From Paenibacillus sp. XY044 (lineage in GTDB: Bacteria > Bacillota > Bacilli > Paenibacillales > Paenibacillaceae), in the NCBI RefSeq assembly GCF_002257645.1, contig NZ_NQMO01000001.1:792065-856064 (forward strand): a stretch of DNA of 64,000 nucleotides. Reading direction: 5' to 3'. A program made the position numbers and the translations under genes. Shown here in pieces: positions 1 through 8,765 of the stretch. Each line of letters starts with the position of its first letter. Positions within the stretch are counted from its first letter, which is position 1. The notes under the pieces are model-generated. The model was not told the DNA's origin and ran no database searches. It saw only the letters and a list, made by a program, of their open reading frames with translations.

Positions 1-1
1 T

Positions 2-547
2 ATGAACATGGGCGCGAGTATTCTGATCGGCAGTTTGGGAGGCAGCCTGAGCTCGGCCTATCTGCCCAGCTCGAGCATCAATATTATTTACGGAGTGCTG
101 GCCGTGATTGCAGCCGTCTTGATGATGATTCCGGGAAGAGGTACTCAGGAGGAGGTTCAGCTGGCATCGGTGCATTATAATCCGTGGATTTCCTCGGTTT
201 CCGCCCTGCTGGTGGGCGTCGTCTCGGGGATTGTCGGGGCAGGGGGATCTTTTATTCTGATTCCGATCATGCTGACCCTGCTGCGGATTCCGGTGCGGGT
301 GACGGTGGCTTCCTCGCTGGCGATCGTGTTTATCTCAGCCATCGGCGGCGTATCCGGGAAAATAGCCGGCGGGCATATCCCATTGTGGCCCACCTTGTTT
401 ACCGTGCTTGGGAGCATCCTCGGCGCACCGGTGGGGACGATGGTCAGCCGCCATCTCAACGTCAAATCTTTGAGAATCGCACTCGCCGTCCTGATCGCAG
501 CCACGGCCGTAAAAATTTGGTGGGGCATTATCGCGGCAGGTGCATAG
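2..547 (+). CDS. TauE/SafE-family membrane transporter, C-terminal part
   Basis: The first 181 visible codons form a hydrophobic protein with several membrane segments and the glycine-rich motif GVVSGIVGAGGSFILIP near residue 70, typical of the TauE/SafE (DUF81) sulfite or organosulfonate exporter family. Full members are about 250-280 residues, so the N-terminus lies upstream of the window and the ATG at position 2 is probably internal. The C-terminal half shows the second repeat of the family. The substrate cannot be assigned from sequence; sulfite, sulfoacetate or another small anion are the family options. It ends 90 bases before the next gene, on the same strand. Confidence 0.8.
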   Translation: MNMGASILIGSLGGSLSSAYLPSSSINIIYGVLAVIAAVLMMIPGRGTQEEVQLASVHYNPWISSVSALLVGVVSGIVGAGGSFILIPIMLTLLRIPVRVTVASSLAIVFISAIGGVSGKIAGGHIPLWPTLFTVLGSILGAPVGTMVSRHLNVKSLRIALAVLIAATAVKIWWGIIAAGA

Positions 548-636
548 TAGCGCCTGAGACATGTATATTTCTCCGCCCCAAGTCAATGATGAACAAGCAG
601 GAAGAGCTTATCCCAGAAAGGAAGGACGTGAAGGCT

Positions 637-1986
637 ATGCACAAGCTGCTTCGAATCAGCATGGCATGCGTGATGACCGTCATGCTCGCATCCGGCTGTT
701 CCGGAACCCACGGAGGAAATAACTCAGCTGGACAAACGGGTGCAAACGGACAACAGGAAGCCGGAGGGAGCGGTGGGCCGAATTCCACGGCAAATCAAGG
801 CGGGGATTCGTCGAGCCCGCCGGCGGGCAGCGGCCAGGAAGCGGGTACGGGTTCGAATCCGGGAGACTCAGGCACAACTCCAGACGATCCGGTCCTTAAG
901 CAGCTGAACCAGCTGACGACCGAAGAAAAGGTCGGCCAGCTTGTGCTGGTGGGTATGGATGGAACCGCAACAAGTGAAGAAACCCGTGAACTCGTGCAGA
1001 AGTATTACGTCGGCGGTTTTATTTTCTATAAAAATAACATCGACAGCACGAAGCAGGCACTGAGCTTGTTTAACGGCATCAAAAAGGACAACCAGGGCAA
1101 CCCCGTGCCGCTGTGGATGAGCGTGGACGAGGAAGGAGGCCGGGTGTCACGGATGCCGGACGAATTCGTCGACATGCCGACTAACCGGGCGATCGGACGG
1201 AAGGACAGCACGGATTTGTCCCATGGAATCGGGCAAATCCTCGGCCGGGAGCTGGCCGGCTTTGGACTGAACATGGATTTTGCGCCGGTTCTGGACGTCA
1301 ACAGCAATCCGAACAATCCGGTGATCGGGGACCGGTCCTTCGGCGACGACGCCGAACTGGTCTCCCGGCTCGGCAAGGCTACGATGGAGGGAATCCGTGA
1401 GGAGCGTGTGGTGCCGGTCGTGAAGCATTTTCCGGGGCATGGCGATACGTCCGTTGACTCCCACATCGGTCTGCCTGTCGTAAATCACGACTTGGCGAGA
1501 TTGCGGAAGCTGGAGCTCGTACCGTTCCAGGCTGCGGTGAAAGACCAGGCGGATGTCGTCATGATCGCGCATCTGCTGATGCCGAAGCTGGATAAGGACC
1601 ACCCGGCCTCCTTCTCCAAAGCGGTCATTACGGATCTGCTCCGCAATGAGCTGGGCTTCAAGGGCGTCGTCATCTCGGATGACATGACGATGGGGGCGAT
1701 CGACAAAAATTACAGCATCGGCAAAGCCTCGGTCGGGGCCATCCTTGCGGGCGGAAACATCATTCTCATTGGTCATGACTACGCCAAGGAGAAGGAAGCC
1801 ATTCAGGCGCTGACGGACGCTGTAAAAGACGGGACGATTTCCGAAGAGGTGCTCAATGACCGGGTATACGCCGTTCTTAAGCTGAAGAATGCTTATGGAA
1901 TCACCGACGAACCGGCAGAAGGGCCCGATGTGGACCAGATTAACAAGGACGCCCGCAGTCTACTGGGCAAATACGGATTGAAATAG
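637..1986 (+). CDS. nagZ: NagZ-type glycoside hydrolase family 3 lipoprotein (beta-N-acetylhexosaminidase)
   Basis: This is a 449-residue exported lipoprotein. I chose ATG 637 because it follows a GAAAGGAAGGA ribosome site and opens a signal peptide ending in the lipobox LASGC; the frame is open much further upstream, but that part is not signal-like. A low-complexity Gly/Ser/Asn linker (about residues 25-80) precedes a GH3 barrel. The NagZ hallmark KHFPGHGDT (His264, His268, Asp270) provides the His-Asp acid/base dyad, and the SDDMTMG motif near residue 348 carries the nucleophilic Asp. The expected role is removal of N-acetylglucosamine from muropeptides during wall recycling. The long flexible linker probably lets the enzyme reach through the wall. 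Confidence 0.87.
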   Translation: MHKLLRISMACVMTVMLASGCSGTHGGNNSAGQTGANGQQEAGGSGGPNSTANQGGDSSSPPAGSGQEAGTGSNPGDSGTTPDDPVLKQLNQLTTEEKVGQLVLVGMDGTATSEETRELVQKYYVGGFIFYKNNIDSTKQALSLFNGIKKDNQGNPVPLWMSVDEEGGRVSRMPDEFVDMPTNRAIGRKDSTDLSHGIGQILGRELAGFGLNMDFAPVLDVNSNPNNPVIGDRSFGDDAELVSRLGKATMEGIREERVVPVVKHFPGHGDTSVDSHIGLPVVNHDLARLRKLELVPFQAAVKDQADVVMIAHLLMPKLDKDHPASFSKAVITDLLRNELGFKGVVISDDMTMGAIDKNYSIGKASVGAILAGGNIILIGHDYAKEKEAIQALTDAVKDGTISEEVLNDRVYAVLKLKNAYGITDEPAEGPDVDQINKDARSLLGKYGLK

Positions 1987-2123
1987 AGTTGGTCATCCGG
2001 GTGATAGAGAACAAATGGGGATAGCTCCAATATCACAGGTCGAAGAATGTTGAGACAATAGCACGGGGCTGAATGACAAGCTTGGCATATACTATTCTAT
2101 CTTCAGGGAAAGGGATGAGAGAT

Positions 2124-2504
2124 ATGCCAACATTTGATAGTATTCAGGTGACGGGTAATGCCACGATCGGTCAGGATTTGCAGGTCAATGGCAACGAAAC
2201 GGTCATGCAAAATTTCAACGTGCTGGGGAATCAAACGATTACCGGGTCCTCGCTGATCAACGGCAGCCAGACGGTTTCCGTTAATATCGGCGCCGGCAGC
2301 ACAGTGAGCGCGGCGTTCCGAATGGTCGCGCAAGCCCAGCCGACCGTACCGATGGGCGGTTCCACTCCGCAGCTGGTCCATTTCTATGCGGCGGTTATGC
2401 CCAGCCAGCCCGGGCTTGTCCTTAAGGGTACGGACGGTAACAACTACGTGCTGTTCGTTGACGTTTCGGGCGGAACGCCAACGCTTGCGCTGATGCTCGC
2501 GTAA
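2124..2504 (+). CDS. small repeat protein of unknown function, beta-solenoid-like
   Basis: I do not recognise this protein. About 126 residues are read from ATG 2124 (ATG 2115 is an alternative), behind a GGAAAGGG ribosome site. The N-terminal half contains short repeated units of roughly 10-12 residues built on the pattern [hydrophobic]-x-[VL]-x-GN-x-[TI] (for example VTGNATIGQDL, VNGNETVM, VLGNQTITG, INGSQTV). Such units suggest stacked beta-strands, as in tail-fibre or coat proteins. The C-terminal half (QLVHFYAAVMPSQPG onwards) looks like a compact beta domain. There is no signal peptide, cysteine or charged cluster. A bidirectional terminator follows, so it is a single-gene unit. A spore-surface or exosporium-like role is only a guess. 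Confidence 0.55.
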   Translation: MPTFDSIQVTGNATIGQDLQVNGNETVMQNFNVLGNQTITGSSLINGSQTVSVNIGAGSTVSAAFRMVAQAQPTVPMGGSTPQLVHFYAAVMPSQPGLVLKGTDGNNYVLFVDVSGGTPTLALMLA

Positions 2505-2559
2505 ACGAAATGATAAGTTGAACGGATTGGCATATGGACCGGGTCCAGTCGACATGAAA

Positions 2560-2597
2560 AAAGGCGCCGCCTCTGATGGAGAGGAGCGCCTTTCTTC
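2560..2597. terminator. bidirectional intrinsic terminator
   Basis: The stem AAAGGCGC (2560-2567) pairs with GCGCCTTT (2586-2593), with an inner CCTCT/AGAGG helix. T-rich sequence follows on the plus strand and A-rich sequence precedes it. It separates the small repeat protein from the convergent EamA gene and can serve both. Confidence 0.75.
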
Positions 2598-2646
2598 ATG
2601 TTCTTATGTACGTTTATTGCTTAACGCATCCGGATCCATAGGGAAG

Positions 2647-3546
2647 TCATCCGGCAGCTTCGCGGCGCGGCTGCTTTTTCCGCCTGATCAGCTTCCTGAC
2701 GTCGAGCTCGGATAGGGCAACGCCGAACAGAACGAGACCGGCTCCGGCATACCCTTGGACAGACAGCGTTTCGTTCATGAACAGCAGTCCGAAGGCGGCG
2801 GCCACGACCGGCTCCAGCGCAAAGATGAGTCCGGCTTGCGTCGCGGTCGTATACTGCTGGGCCATGGTCTGCAGGATAAACCCAAGCGCGCTGCACACGA
2901 GGCTGAGCGCCATCACCGCAATCCAGCCGGGAATGCTGCCGGGCAGGCGTGGTGTCTCCCACAGCATCGTGAAGACGAGTCCGAACGCGCCGGCAAAGCC
3001 GAGCTGCCAGATGCCGAGGCAGAGCGGATCCGGCGTTTTTTTGGCCGCATGGCCCGTCAGCATCATGTGGACGGCGAACAGCAGGGCGCCAAGGATGCAC
3101 CACAGATCTCCGGGCCCGATGCCGGATTGGGGCCGCAGCGTGAGCAGGCCGATTCCGGTCATCGCCAGCAGGACACCCAGAACGAGCCGCTTGCTTGGCA
3201 TGTTTTTGCCGAATACGGCCGAGAGGATCGGCACAAAGATGACCGTCAGACTCATCAAAAAGCCGGCATTGGACGTGGACGTTCCTTGAAGCCCCAGCAT
3301 GATGGAGGCAAACACGCCGAACAGGATGAAGCCAAGGAGTGCGGAATGCTTCAGGACGGAGGCGTCCGTACTGCGGCGAAGCCTGCCTGCAAAGAGGCAG
3401 CCGGCGGCGATGAACGCCAGCCCGAACCGGAGGGCGATCAGGTTGAAAGGCTGAACCGAATCCAGCCCCATTTTCATAAACAGATAGGAAGAGCCCCAAA
3501 AAAGGGTTACGATCATAATCATGACATTTGCTTTAAATGGTTTCAT
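2647..3546 (-). CDS. EamA/DMT-family transporter
   Basis: This 299-residue protein has about ten hydrophobic helices arranged as two EamA repeats, the family's usual size. The N-terminal FWGSSYLFMKMGLDSVQPF and LRFGLAF motifs mark the first repeat. The second repeat carries GFILQTMAQQYTTATQAGLIFALEPVVAA, the conserved signature of the YdcZ/RhaT-like drug/metabolite exporters. It ends in a basic cytoplasmic tail (KLIRRKKQPRREA). The substrate is unknown. It is divergent from a LysR regulator whose putative operator lies in the shared intergenic region, so control by that regulator is likely, though inferred. Confidence 0.87.
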   Translation of the reverse strand: MKPFKANVMIMIVTLFWGSSYLFMKMGLDSVQPFNLIALRFGLAFIAAGCLFAGRLRRSTDASVLKHSALLGFILFGVFASIMLGLQGTSTSNAGFLMSLTVIFVPILSAVFGKNMPSKRLVLGVLLAMTGIGLLTLRPQSGIGPGDLWCILGALLFAVHMMLTGHAAKKTPDPLCLGIWQLGFAGAFGLVFTMLWETPRLPGSIPGWIAVMALSLVCSALGFILQTMAQQYTTATQAGLIFALEPVVAAAFGLLFMNETLSVQGYAGAGLVLFGVALSELDVRKLIRRKKQPRREAAG

Positions 3547-3637
3547 GGAATGGGGGACCCTGCCTTTTCATGATCAAACTTGAGAAACAGCTTTCGCCTG
3601 ATCCAGTATACGTGGTATTTTAAAATAAGAAAATTGA

Positions 3638-3657
3638 ATGTTTTGAATGTAAAACAT
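3638..3657. promoter_or_regulatory. inverted repeat, likely LysR operator
   Basis: ATGTTTT (3638-3644) and AAAACAT (3651-3657) form a perfect 7-bp inverted repeat with a 6-bp spacer. It contains the T-N11-A core typical of LysR-type binding sites. It lies between the divergent EamA and LysR genes, 31 bases ahead of the GTG start of the regulator. Confidence 0.55.
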
Positions 3658-3688
3658 GAGCAAAATTAATGAAAAAAGGGTGGCGAAA

Positions 3689-4597
3689 GTGAGCCTGATT
3701 AAATATGAAGTGTTTCACAAAGTGGTGGAGCTCGGGAGCCTGACAAGAGCCGCCGAAGTGCTCGGTCTGACCCAGTCGGGCGTCAGCCATGCCATCCACA
3801 GCCTGGAGACGGAGTTCGGCTTCACCCTCCTGACACGAAACCGCTCCGGAGTTCGCCTGACTGATAACGGGGATCGCGTTCTCGCATTCGTGCGGGAGAT
3901 GATGCAGGTGCAGGAGCGGCTGAAGCAGGAAGTGGCAGCCATTAACGGGCTGGAAACCGGTACCATCCGGATCGGAACCTTTACGAGTATATCGGTGCAG
4001 TGGCTTCCGGGGATTATCCGCGATTTTCTGGCCAGCCATCCCCGGATCGACGTGAACTTGTATGAAGGGGATTACCATGAGATTGAGGAATGGCTGCTCA
4101 GCGGCGAAATCGACTTCGGGTTTGTGTCAATGCCCACGCTGGATTCCTTCGAGGTCATCCCGTTAAAACTGGACCGGATGCTGTGCATCCTCCCCCCGGG
4201 CCACCGGCTGGAAAAGGAGACTTGCATACGTTACGGCGACATTGCCAATGAGCCCTTCATCATGCCGAAGGAAGGCAGCGATTACGACGTCCGGCGGGTG
4301 CTGCGCAAGGGAAGGGTCAAACCGCCGGTCAAATTCCGGGCGGCCGACGATTATGCGATTGTGGCGATGGTAGAAAACGGGCTCGGGATTAGCATTTTAC
4401 CGGAAATGATCCTCCGGGGAAGACGGAACGAGGTGGTGGCGCTGGAGCTCGAGGATGGAAGCTGCCGGTCGCTGGGAATAGCCCTGAACGCCACGAAGAA
4501 CGTCTCACCGGCCACGCGGAAGATGATCGATTGCGCCCGAAGCTGGCTTACCGATGGAGCCTTGGCGGCAGTTCCGAAACCCCATAGGGGAGATTAA
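3689..4597 (+). CDS. LysR-family transcriptional regulator
   Basis: This is a 302-residue regulator read from GTG 3689. That start follows AAAGGGTGG at good spacing and gives the standard opening MSLIKYEVFHKVVELGSLTRAA; an in-frame ATG at 3656 would overlap the inverted repeat. The winged-helix DNA-binding domain occupies residues 1-60 (LTQSGVSHAIHSLE is the recognition helix). The rest is the two-lobed periplasmic-binding-like effector domain (TIRIGTFTSISVQWLPGI onwards). The length is normal. It is divergent from the EamA transporter, the usual arrangement for a LysR protein and the gene it controls. The co-inducer is unknown. Confidence 0.9.
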   Translation: MSLIKYEVFHKVVELGSLTRAAEVLGLTQSGVSHAIHSLETEFGFTLLTRNRSGVRLTDNGDRVLAFVREMMQVQERLKQEVAAINGLETGTIRIGTFTSISVQWLPGIIRDFLASHPRIDVNLYEGDYHEIEEWLLSGEIDFGFVSMPTLDSFEVIPLKLDRMLCILPPGHRLEKETCIRYGDIANEPFIMPKEGSDYDVRRVLRKGRVKPPVKFRAADDYAIVAMVENGLGISILPEMILRGRRNEVVALELEDGSCRSLGIALNATKNVSPATRKMIDCARSWLTDGALAAVPKPHRGD

Positions 4598-4624
4598 CGT
4601 ATACACGGGTGGACGCGCTTGAAT

Positions 4625-4652
4625 TTGACAAGAACCATCCGGACGGTATAAT
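4625..4652 (+). promoter_or_regulatory. consensus sigma-A promoter of the marR-ABC operon
   Basis: TTGACA (4625-4630) and TATAAT (4647-4652) are separated by 16 bp. Both hexamers match consensus exactly, so a repressor is expected to hold this promoter down. Confidence 0.85.
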
Positions 4653-4661
4653 TCATAGTTA

Positions 4662-4679
4662 TTGTTTCTTAAGGAACAA
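4662..4679. promoter_or_regulatory. near-perfect palindrome, likely MarR operator
   Basis: TTGTTTCTTAAGGAACAA is an 18-bp palindrome with one mismatched pair. It sits about 10 bp after the -10 box, on the predicted transcription start, and 15 bp before the marR-type start codon. The placement fits autorepression. Confidence 0.7.
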
Positions 4680-4694
4680 AGTAAGGGGGATACG

Positions 4695-5174
4695 ATGACG
4701 CAGGATGAAGAGCTGAGCAATTTGTTTAACCGGGTCTCGGAACGTCATGCCATCATTAAAAATATGGAAGAGAAACGGTTGTTTCGGTTCATGCGCGAAA
4801 ATAGCTTCCTGGAGGTACACTGCATTGATCTGATCGACCATTTGGAGGATCCGAACGTAACGAAGCTGTCGAAGGCGCTGCGGGTCACCCGGGGAGCCGT
4901 CAGCAAAACGACGAAGAAGCTTATCCAGGACGGGCTGATCGAAAAGTATCAAAAGCCAGGCAATAAAAAAGAAATTTACTATCGGATGACCGAGGCCGGA
5001 ATGGAGCTTCTGCGCGAGCATGAGGAGATGCACCGGGCAAGAGTCGAGCGGGACCGTACGTATTTCAGCCCGCTGACAGGTGAAGAGAAGCAGCAGATGA
5101 TCGACATGCTGAAGAGAATGTATGGGGAAATTTCCGAAGACCTGAAGAAAATGGGTCTGGACAATATCATTTAA
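4695..5174 (+). CDS. MarR-family transcriptional repressor
   Basis: A 159-residue protein read from ATG 4695 after AAGGGGGA. It has the MarR winged-helix core: VTKLSKALRVTRGAVSKTTKKLIQDGLIEKY is the helix-turn-helix, and the beta-wing GNKKEIYYRMTEAGMELL follows. Helices at both ends would build the dimer interface. It precedes an ABC multidrug exporter by 16 bp and is preceded by a full-consensus promoter with a palindrome on the start site, so it very likely represses itself and the exporter until a ligand binds. No cysteine occurs at a position that would suggest OhrR-type redox sensing. Confidence 0.88.
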   Translation: MTQDEELSNLFNRVSERHAIIKNMEEKRLFRFMRENSFLEVHCIDLIDHLEDPNVTKLSKALRVTRGAVSKTTKKLIQDGLIEKYQKPGNKKEIYYRMTEAGMELLREHEEMHRARVERDRTYFSPLTGEEKQQMIDMLKRMYGEISEDLKKMGLDNII

Positions 5175-5190
5175 AGGAAGCGGTGTAACG

Positions 5191-7047
5191 ATGACGGAAC
5201 ATCAACCTGCAATCGGCGGGGCTTCGAAAGAAGCAGCCGCCCCGAAAGGAGACTGGAAGGCGTTCATCCGCCTCGTGATGCAGACGAGACCGTCGAAGTG
5301 GCTGCTCGTCGTAGCCTCTGTGCTGAGCGTCATTTCGACACTGGTTAGCCTGATCGTCCCGTATTTTACGAAAAACCTGGTGGACAGCTTTTCTGTGGAA
5401 TCGATCCGCCCGGAGCAAATCGTACTGCTGGTCGTGACGTTCGTCCTGCAGGCCATTGCCGGAGGCGTCTCGATCTATTTGCTGAACCGGCTGGGCCAGG
5501 AGGTGGTGGCCAAGCTTCGGGACAAGCTGTGGAGGAAGCTGTTGACGCTCACCATTCCCTACTATGACAACAACCGGACCGGGGATACCGTCAGCCGGAT
5601 GACCAATGATACCGCGGTGCTGAAATCGCTGGTGTCGGAGCATGTGACCGGTTTTTTTAACGGCATCATCTCCATGATCGGTTCGATCGTCATTTTGCTG
5701 CTCATGGACTGGCAGATGACGCTGATCATGCTCGCGGCCATTCCGGTGGCTTCGGCGGTACTGGTACCGCTCGGGCGGACGATGCTGAACATATCACGGA
5801 AAATGCAGGATGAAACCGCCTCGTTCACGGCGGTGCTGAACCAGGTGCTGTCCGAGATCAGGCTGGTCAAAGCCTCGAACGCCGAGGACCGCGAAGAGCG
5901 GGTTGGGCGGCGTTCCATCGAGAGCCTGCTCTCGCTCGGCATACGCGAGGGCAAAGTGCAGGCGTTTATCGGTCCGATCATTTCACTGGTCATGATGGGC
6001 CTGCTCGTCGTCATTATTGGATACGGCGGCATGCGTGTATCCAGTGGAGCGCTGACCGCCGGGGAACTTGTGGCTTTCATCCTGTACTTATTCCAGATCG
6101 TCATGCCGGTGAACCAGATTACGGCGTTTTTCACGCAGCTGCAAAAATCCGTCGGCGCAACCGAGCGCATCGTCGCCATTTTGGAGGACGAGCAGGAGGA
6201 TGTCATGCAAGGCCGTACGCTGTCTGATGCGGCTCAACCCATCGAGGCGGAGAATTTGTCGTTTGCTTATAGCGGTGATGGCAAGGCCGTACTCCACGGT
6301 TTGAACTTCACGCTTGTACCCGGCAAGGTGACGGCCGTCGTTGGGCCAAGCGGAGGCGGGAAAACGACGCTGTTCTCCCTGATCGAACGCTTCTACAAGC
6401 CGACCGGCGGCACCATCCGCATCGGCGGGGAAGAGATCAGCGCCTTCTCGCTGCATTCTTGGCGCAGCCGGATCGGATATGTTCCGCAGGAGAGCCCGAT
6501 TATTTCCGGCACGATCCGCGATAACATCTGTTACGGGCTGGACCGGAAAGTGACGGACGAAGAAGTGGAACGCGCGGCGCATATGGCTTACGCCGATATA
6601 TTTATTCATGAGCTGCCGGACGGATACGGCACGGAAGTGGGCGAGCGCGGGGTGAAGCTGTCCGGCGGCCAGCGCCAGCGGATTTCGATCGCCCGGGCGT
6701 TGCTGCGGGACCCGCAAATTTTGATGATGGACGAGGCGACTTCGAGTCTCGACAGCAAGTCGGAAGTATTCGTCCAGAAGGCGCTCGACAATTTGATGAA
6801 GGGCCGGACGACGCTGGTCATTGCTCACCGGCTCTCGACCGTCGTCGATGCGGATCAGATATTGTTCATCGAGAAGGGCCGTATCACCGGAAGCGGGACG
6901 CACCAGGAGCTGTTCGAATCGCATACCATGTACCGCGAGTTTGCCATGCAGCAGCTGCGCATCGGGGAAGAGCCGCAGGCAGGGGAACTGCCTGGGCCGG
7001 CGGCCGAACCCGCCCTGAATCTTCCACAGGCGGCGGAAAGGAAATGA
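5191..7047 (+). CDS. ABC multidrug exporter, fused permease-ATPase half transporter
   Basis: A 618-residue type I exporter half, probably acting as a homodimer in the membrane. Six transmembrane helices lie in residues 20-330, with the family motif YYDNNRTGDTVSRMTND in the first cytoplasmic region. The nucleotide-binding domain follows: Walker A GPSGGGKTTLF, Q-loop YVPQES, signature LSGGQRQRISIARA, Walker B ILMMDEATSSLD and the H-loop AHRLSTV. It resembles Bacillus BmrA. The AAAGGAAGC ribosome site lies in the 16-bp gap after the MarR gene, so the two are co-transcribed. Expected role: export of amphiphilic drugs. The Pro/Ala-rich C-terminal tail has no clear function. Confidence 0.92.
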   Translation: MTEHQPAIGGASKEAAAPKGDWKAFIRLVMQTRPSKWLLVVASVLSVISTLVSLIVPYFTKNLVDSFSVESIRPEQIVLLVVTFVLQAIAGGVSIYLLNRLGQEVVAKLRDKLWRKLLTLTIPYYDNNRTGDTVSRMTNDTAVLKSLVSEHVTGFFNGIISMIGSIVILLLMDWQMTLIMLAAIPVASAVLVPLGRTMLNISRKMQDETASFTAVLNQVLSEIRLVKASNAEDREERVGRRSIESLLSLGIREGKVQAFIGPIISLVMMGLLVVIIGYGGMRVSSGALTAGELVAFILYLFQIVMPVNQITAFFTQLQKSVGATERIVAILEDEQEDVMQGRTLSDAAQPIEAENLSFAYSGDGKAVLHGLNFTLVPGKVTAVVGPSGGGKTTLFSLIERFYKPTGGTIRIGGEEISAFSLHSWRSRIGYVPQESPIISGTIRDNICYGLDRKVTDEEVERAAHMAYADIFIHELPDGYGTEVGERGVKLSGGQRQRISIARALLRDPQILMMDEATSSLDSKSEVFVQKALDNLMKGRTTLVIAHRLSTVVDADQILFIEKGRITGSGTHQELFESHTMYREFAMQQLRIGEEPQAGELPGPAAEPALNLPQAAERK

Positions 7048-7056
7048 GGGATCACA

Positions 7057-7761
7057 TTGTTTCGCATATTTATCATTGAAGATGATGCCAAAATCTCATC
7101 CATGCTGAAGACGCATGTGGAGAAGTACGGGTACGAAGCGGCGGTGCTGGAGGATTTCGACCGGGTGATGGAACGGTTTGAATCTTTCCAGCCGCATCTG
7201 GTCCTGCTGGACGTCAATCTTCCGAAGTTTGACGGATTCTATTGGTGCCGGCAGATCCGGCATGTGTCCACATGCCCGGTTCTGTTCATTTCGGCGCGCG
7301 ACAGCGAAATGGACCAGGTAATGGCGCTGGAAAACGGGGCGGACGATTATATGACGAAGCCTTTTGCTTACGAAGTGGTGATGGCCAAAATCCGCAGCAG
7401 CCTTCGCCGGGCTTACGGCTCATACTCCGGCAGGCAGGAGGAGCGCAAGGTGGAGGAGCCGGGCGGCCTGGCACTGTATCCGGAGCGGTTTATTCTATCA
7501 TCGGCCAGCGCCAGCGTGGAGCTGACGCAGAAGGAATCGATGCTGGTCGAAGCGCTGATGAACCGGGCCGGCCGTGTCGTCAGCCGCAACCGTCTGCTGG
7601 ACCTGCTGTGGGAGGATCATCACTTTATTGATGACAACACACTGAACGTCTATATGACCAGACTGCGCAAGAAGCTGAAGGAGCTGGACATGGAGGAACG
7701 GATCGAAACGGTGCGCGGTGCCGGCTACGTGCTCCGCATCTTGGCAGAGGGTACGCCGTGA
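7057..7761 (+). CDS. OmpR-family response regulator, BceR type
   Basis: A 234-residue regulator starting at TTG 7057 behind GAGGG. The receiver domain has the acidic pair EDD near residue 9, the phosphoacceptor Asp in LVLLDVNLP, and Lys in YMTKPF. The C-terminal winged helix (LTQKESMLVEALMNRAGRVVSRNRLLD to ETVRGAGYVL) is OmpR-like. FDGFYWCRQIR and NGADDYMTKPFAYEVVMAKI are typical of BceR/YvcP regulators of antimicrobial-peptide detoxification. It starts 10 bp after the multidrug exporter gene, so read-through from the MarR promoter is possible, and it overlaps the kinase gene by 4 bp. Confidence 0.9.
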   Translation: MFRIFIIEDDAKISSMLKTHVEKYGYEAAVLEDFDRVMERFESFQPHLVLLDVNLPKFDGFYWCRQIRHVSTCPVLFISARDSEMDQVMALENGADDYMTKPFAYEVVMAKIRSSLRRAYGSYSGRQEERKVEEPGGLALYPERFILSSASASVELTQKESMLVEALMNRAGRVVSRNRLLDLLWEDHHFIDDNTLNVYMTRLRKKLKELDMEERIETVRGAGYVLRILAEGTP

Positions 7762-8762
7762 GGCTGTTCCTGAAAGAGCACATCCCGCTTCTGATCGTAT
7801 ACCTCGTGCAGATCATCCTGGTCGGAACGCTGTTCTGGCTGGGTTCTGAAAGCCATTCCCTCTCCATCTCCCTGTACAGCGCCGTCCTGATTACGGTTCT
7901 ATTATTCGTATATCTAACCTATAGGTATTTGAGCCACCGCCGTTTATACCGGCGGTTGTCGGAGACAGCTGGGACGCTGGACCAGTCCCAGAACGAAATC
8001 GGGGAGACCCCGCTGGCCGATGCGCTGCATGAACTGCTGGAGAATCAATTTCAGCTGTATCAGAATGAGCTCTATGATACCAGGCAGCGGCTTGCGCTTC
8101 ATACGGCTTTTATCAACCGATGGGTGCACCAGATGAAGACGCCGATCTCGGTCATCCAGCTGACGCTGCAGGATCTGGACGTGGATGGCGAGGTAGAGGG
8201 CAGCCTTCAGGAGGAGCTCGACAGGCTGCGCAAAGGATTGGAGATGGCGCTGTATACATCCCGGCTCGACCGGTTTGAGCATGACTTTCGGGTGGATGCT
8301 ATTCCGCTGCGCACCGCCGTTCAGGAGGCCGTGGCCGACAACCGGCGGTGGTTGATCCGAGGCCGTCTCGTGCCGGACATCCGGATCGATGAGGAGATGG
8401 CTGTATACTCAGACGCCAAGTGGCTGCATTTCATGTTGGGTCAGGTGATTACGAATGCAGTTACGTATTCGGCCGGCCGCGGAGAGCGCGTAGTGTTTGC
8501 TGCCAACCGGCGTGAATCGGAAACGGTTCTGGAAATTACGGATCAAGGGGTTGGCATCCGGCCCGAGGATTTGGCGCGGGTGTTTGAGCCTTATTACACA
8601 GGAAGTACGGGCCGGAACTATCACGAATCGACGGGGATGGGGCTGTATCTGGTCCGCGAGGTGTGCAGCCGGCTGGGTCACCGCGTGGAGATCGAATCGG
8701 TACCGGAACAGGGAACGACGGTAAGATTCATTTTTGATGCGCCGTTACGGTCACCTATCTAG
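7758..8762 (+). CDS. intramembrane-sensing histidine kinase, BceS type
   Basis: A 334-residue kinase beginning at GTG 7758, overlapping the stop of the response regulator. Two N-terminal helices (residues 9-28 and 36-56) are joined by only a few residues, so there is no external sensor domain, the hallmark of BceS-like kinases that take their signal from the partner ABC transporter. The phosphoacceptor is the His in FINRWVHQMKTPISVI. ATP-binding motifs are the N-box QVITNAVTYS, G1 ITDQGVGIRPEDL and G2 STGMGLYLVREV. It acts with the upstream regulator and the BceAB-like pair downstream. Confidence 0.9.
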   Translation: MRLFLKEHIPLLIVYLVQIILVGTLFWLGSESHSLSISLYSAVLITVLLFVYLTYRYLSHRRLYRRLSETAGTLDQSQNEIGETPLADALHELLENQFQLYQNELYDTRQRLALHTAFINRWVHQMKTPISVIQLTLQDLDVDGEVEGSLQEELDRLRKGLEMALYTSRLDRFEHDFRVDAIPLRTAVQEAVADNRRWLIRGRLVPDIRIDEEMAVYSDAKWLHFMLGQVITNAVTYSAGRGERVVFAANRRESETVLEITDQGVGIRPEDLARVFEPYYTGSTGRNYHESTGMGLYLVREVCSRLGHRVEIESVPEQGTTVRFIFDAPLRSPI

Positions 8763-8765
8763 CCG

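Noticed and set aside
184..636. Upstream extension of the NagZ-type protein overlapping the TauE gene
   Set aside because: The open frame continues upstream, but the translated part is Arg-rich and lacks signal features; ATG 637 has the ribosome site and signal peptide.
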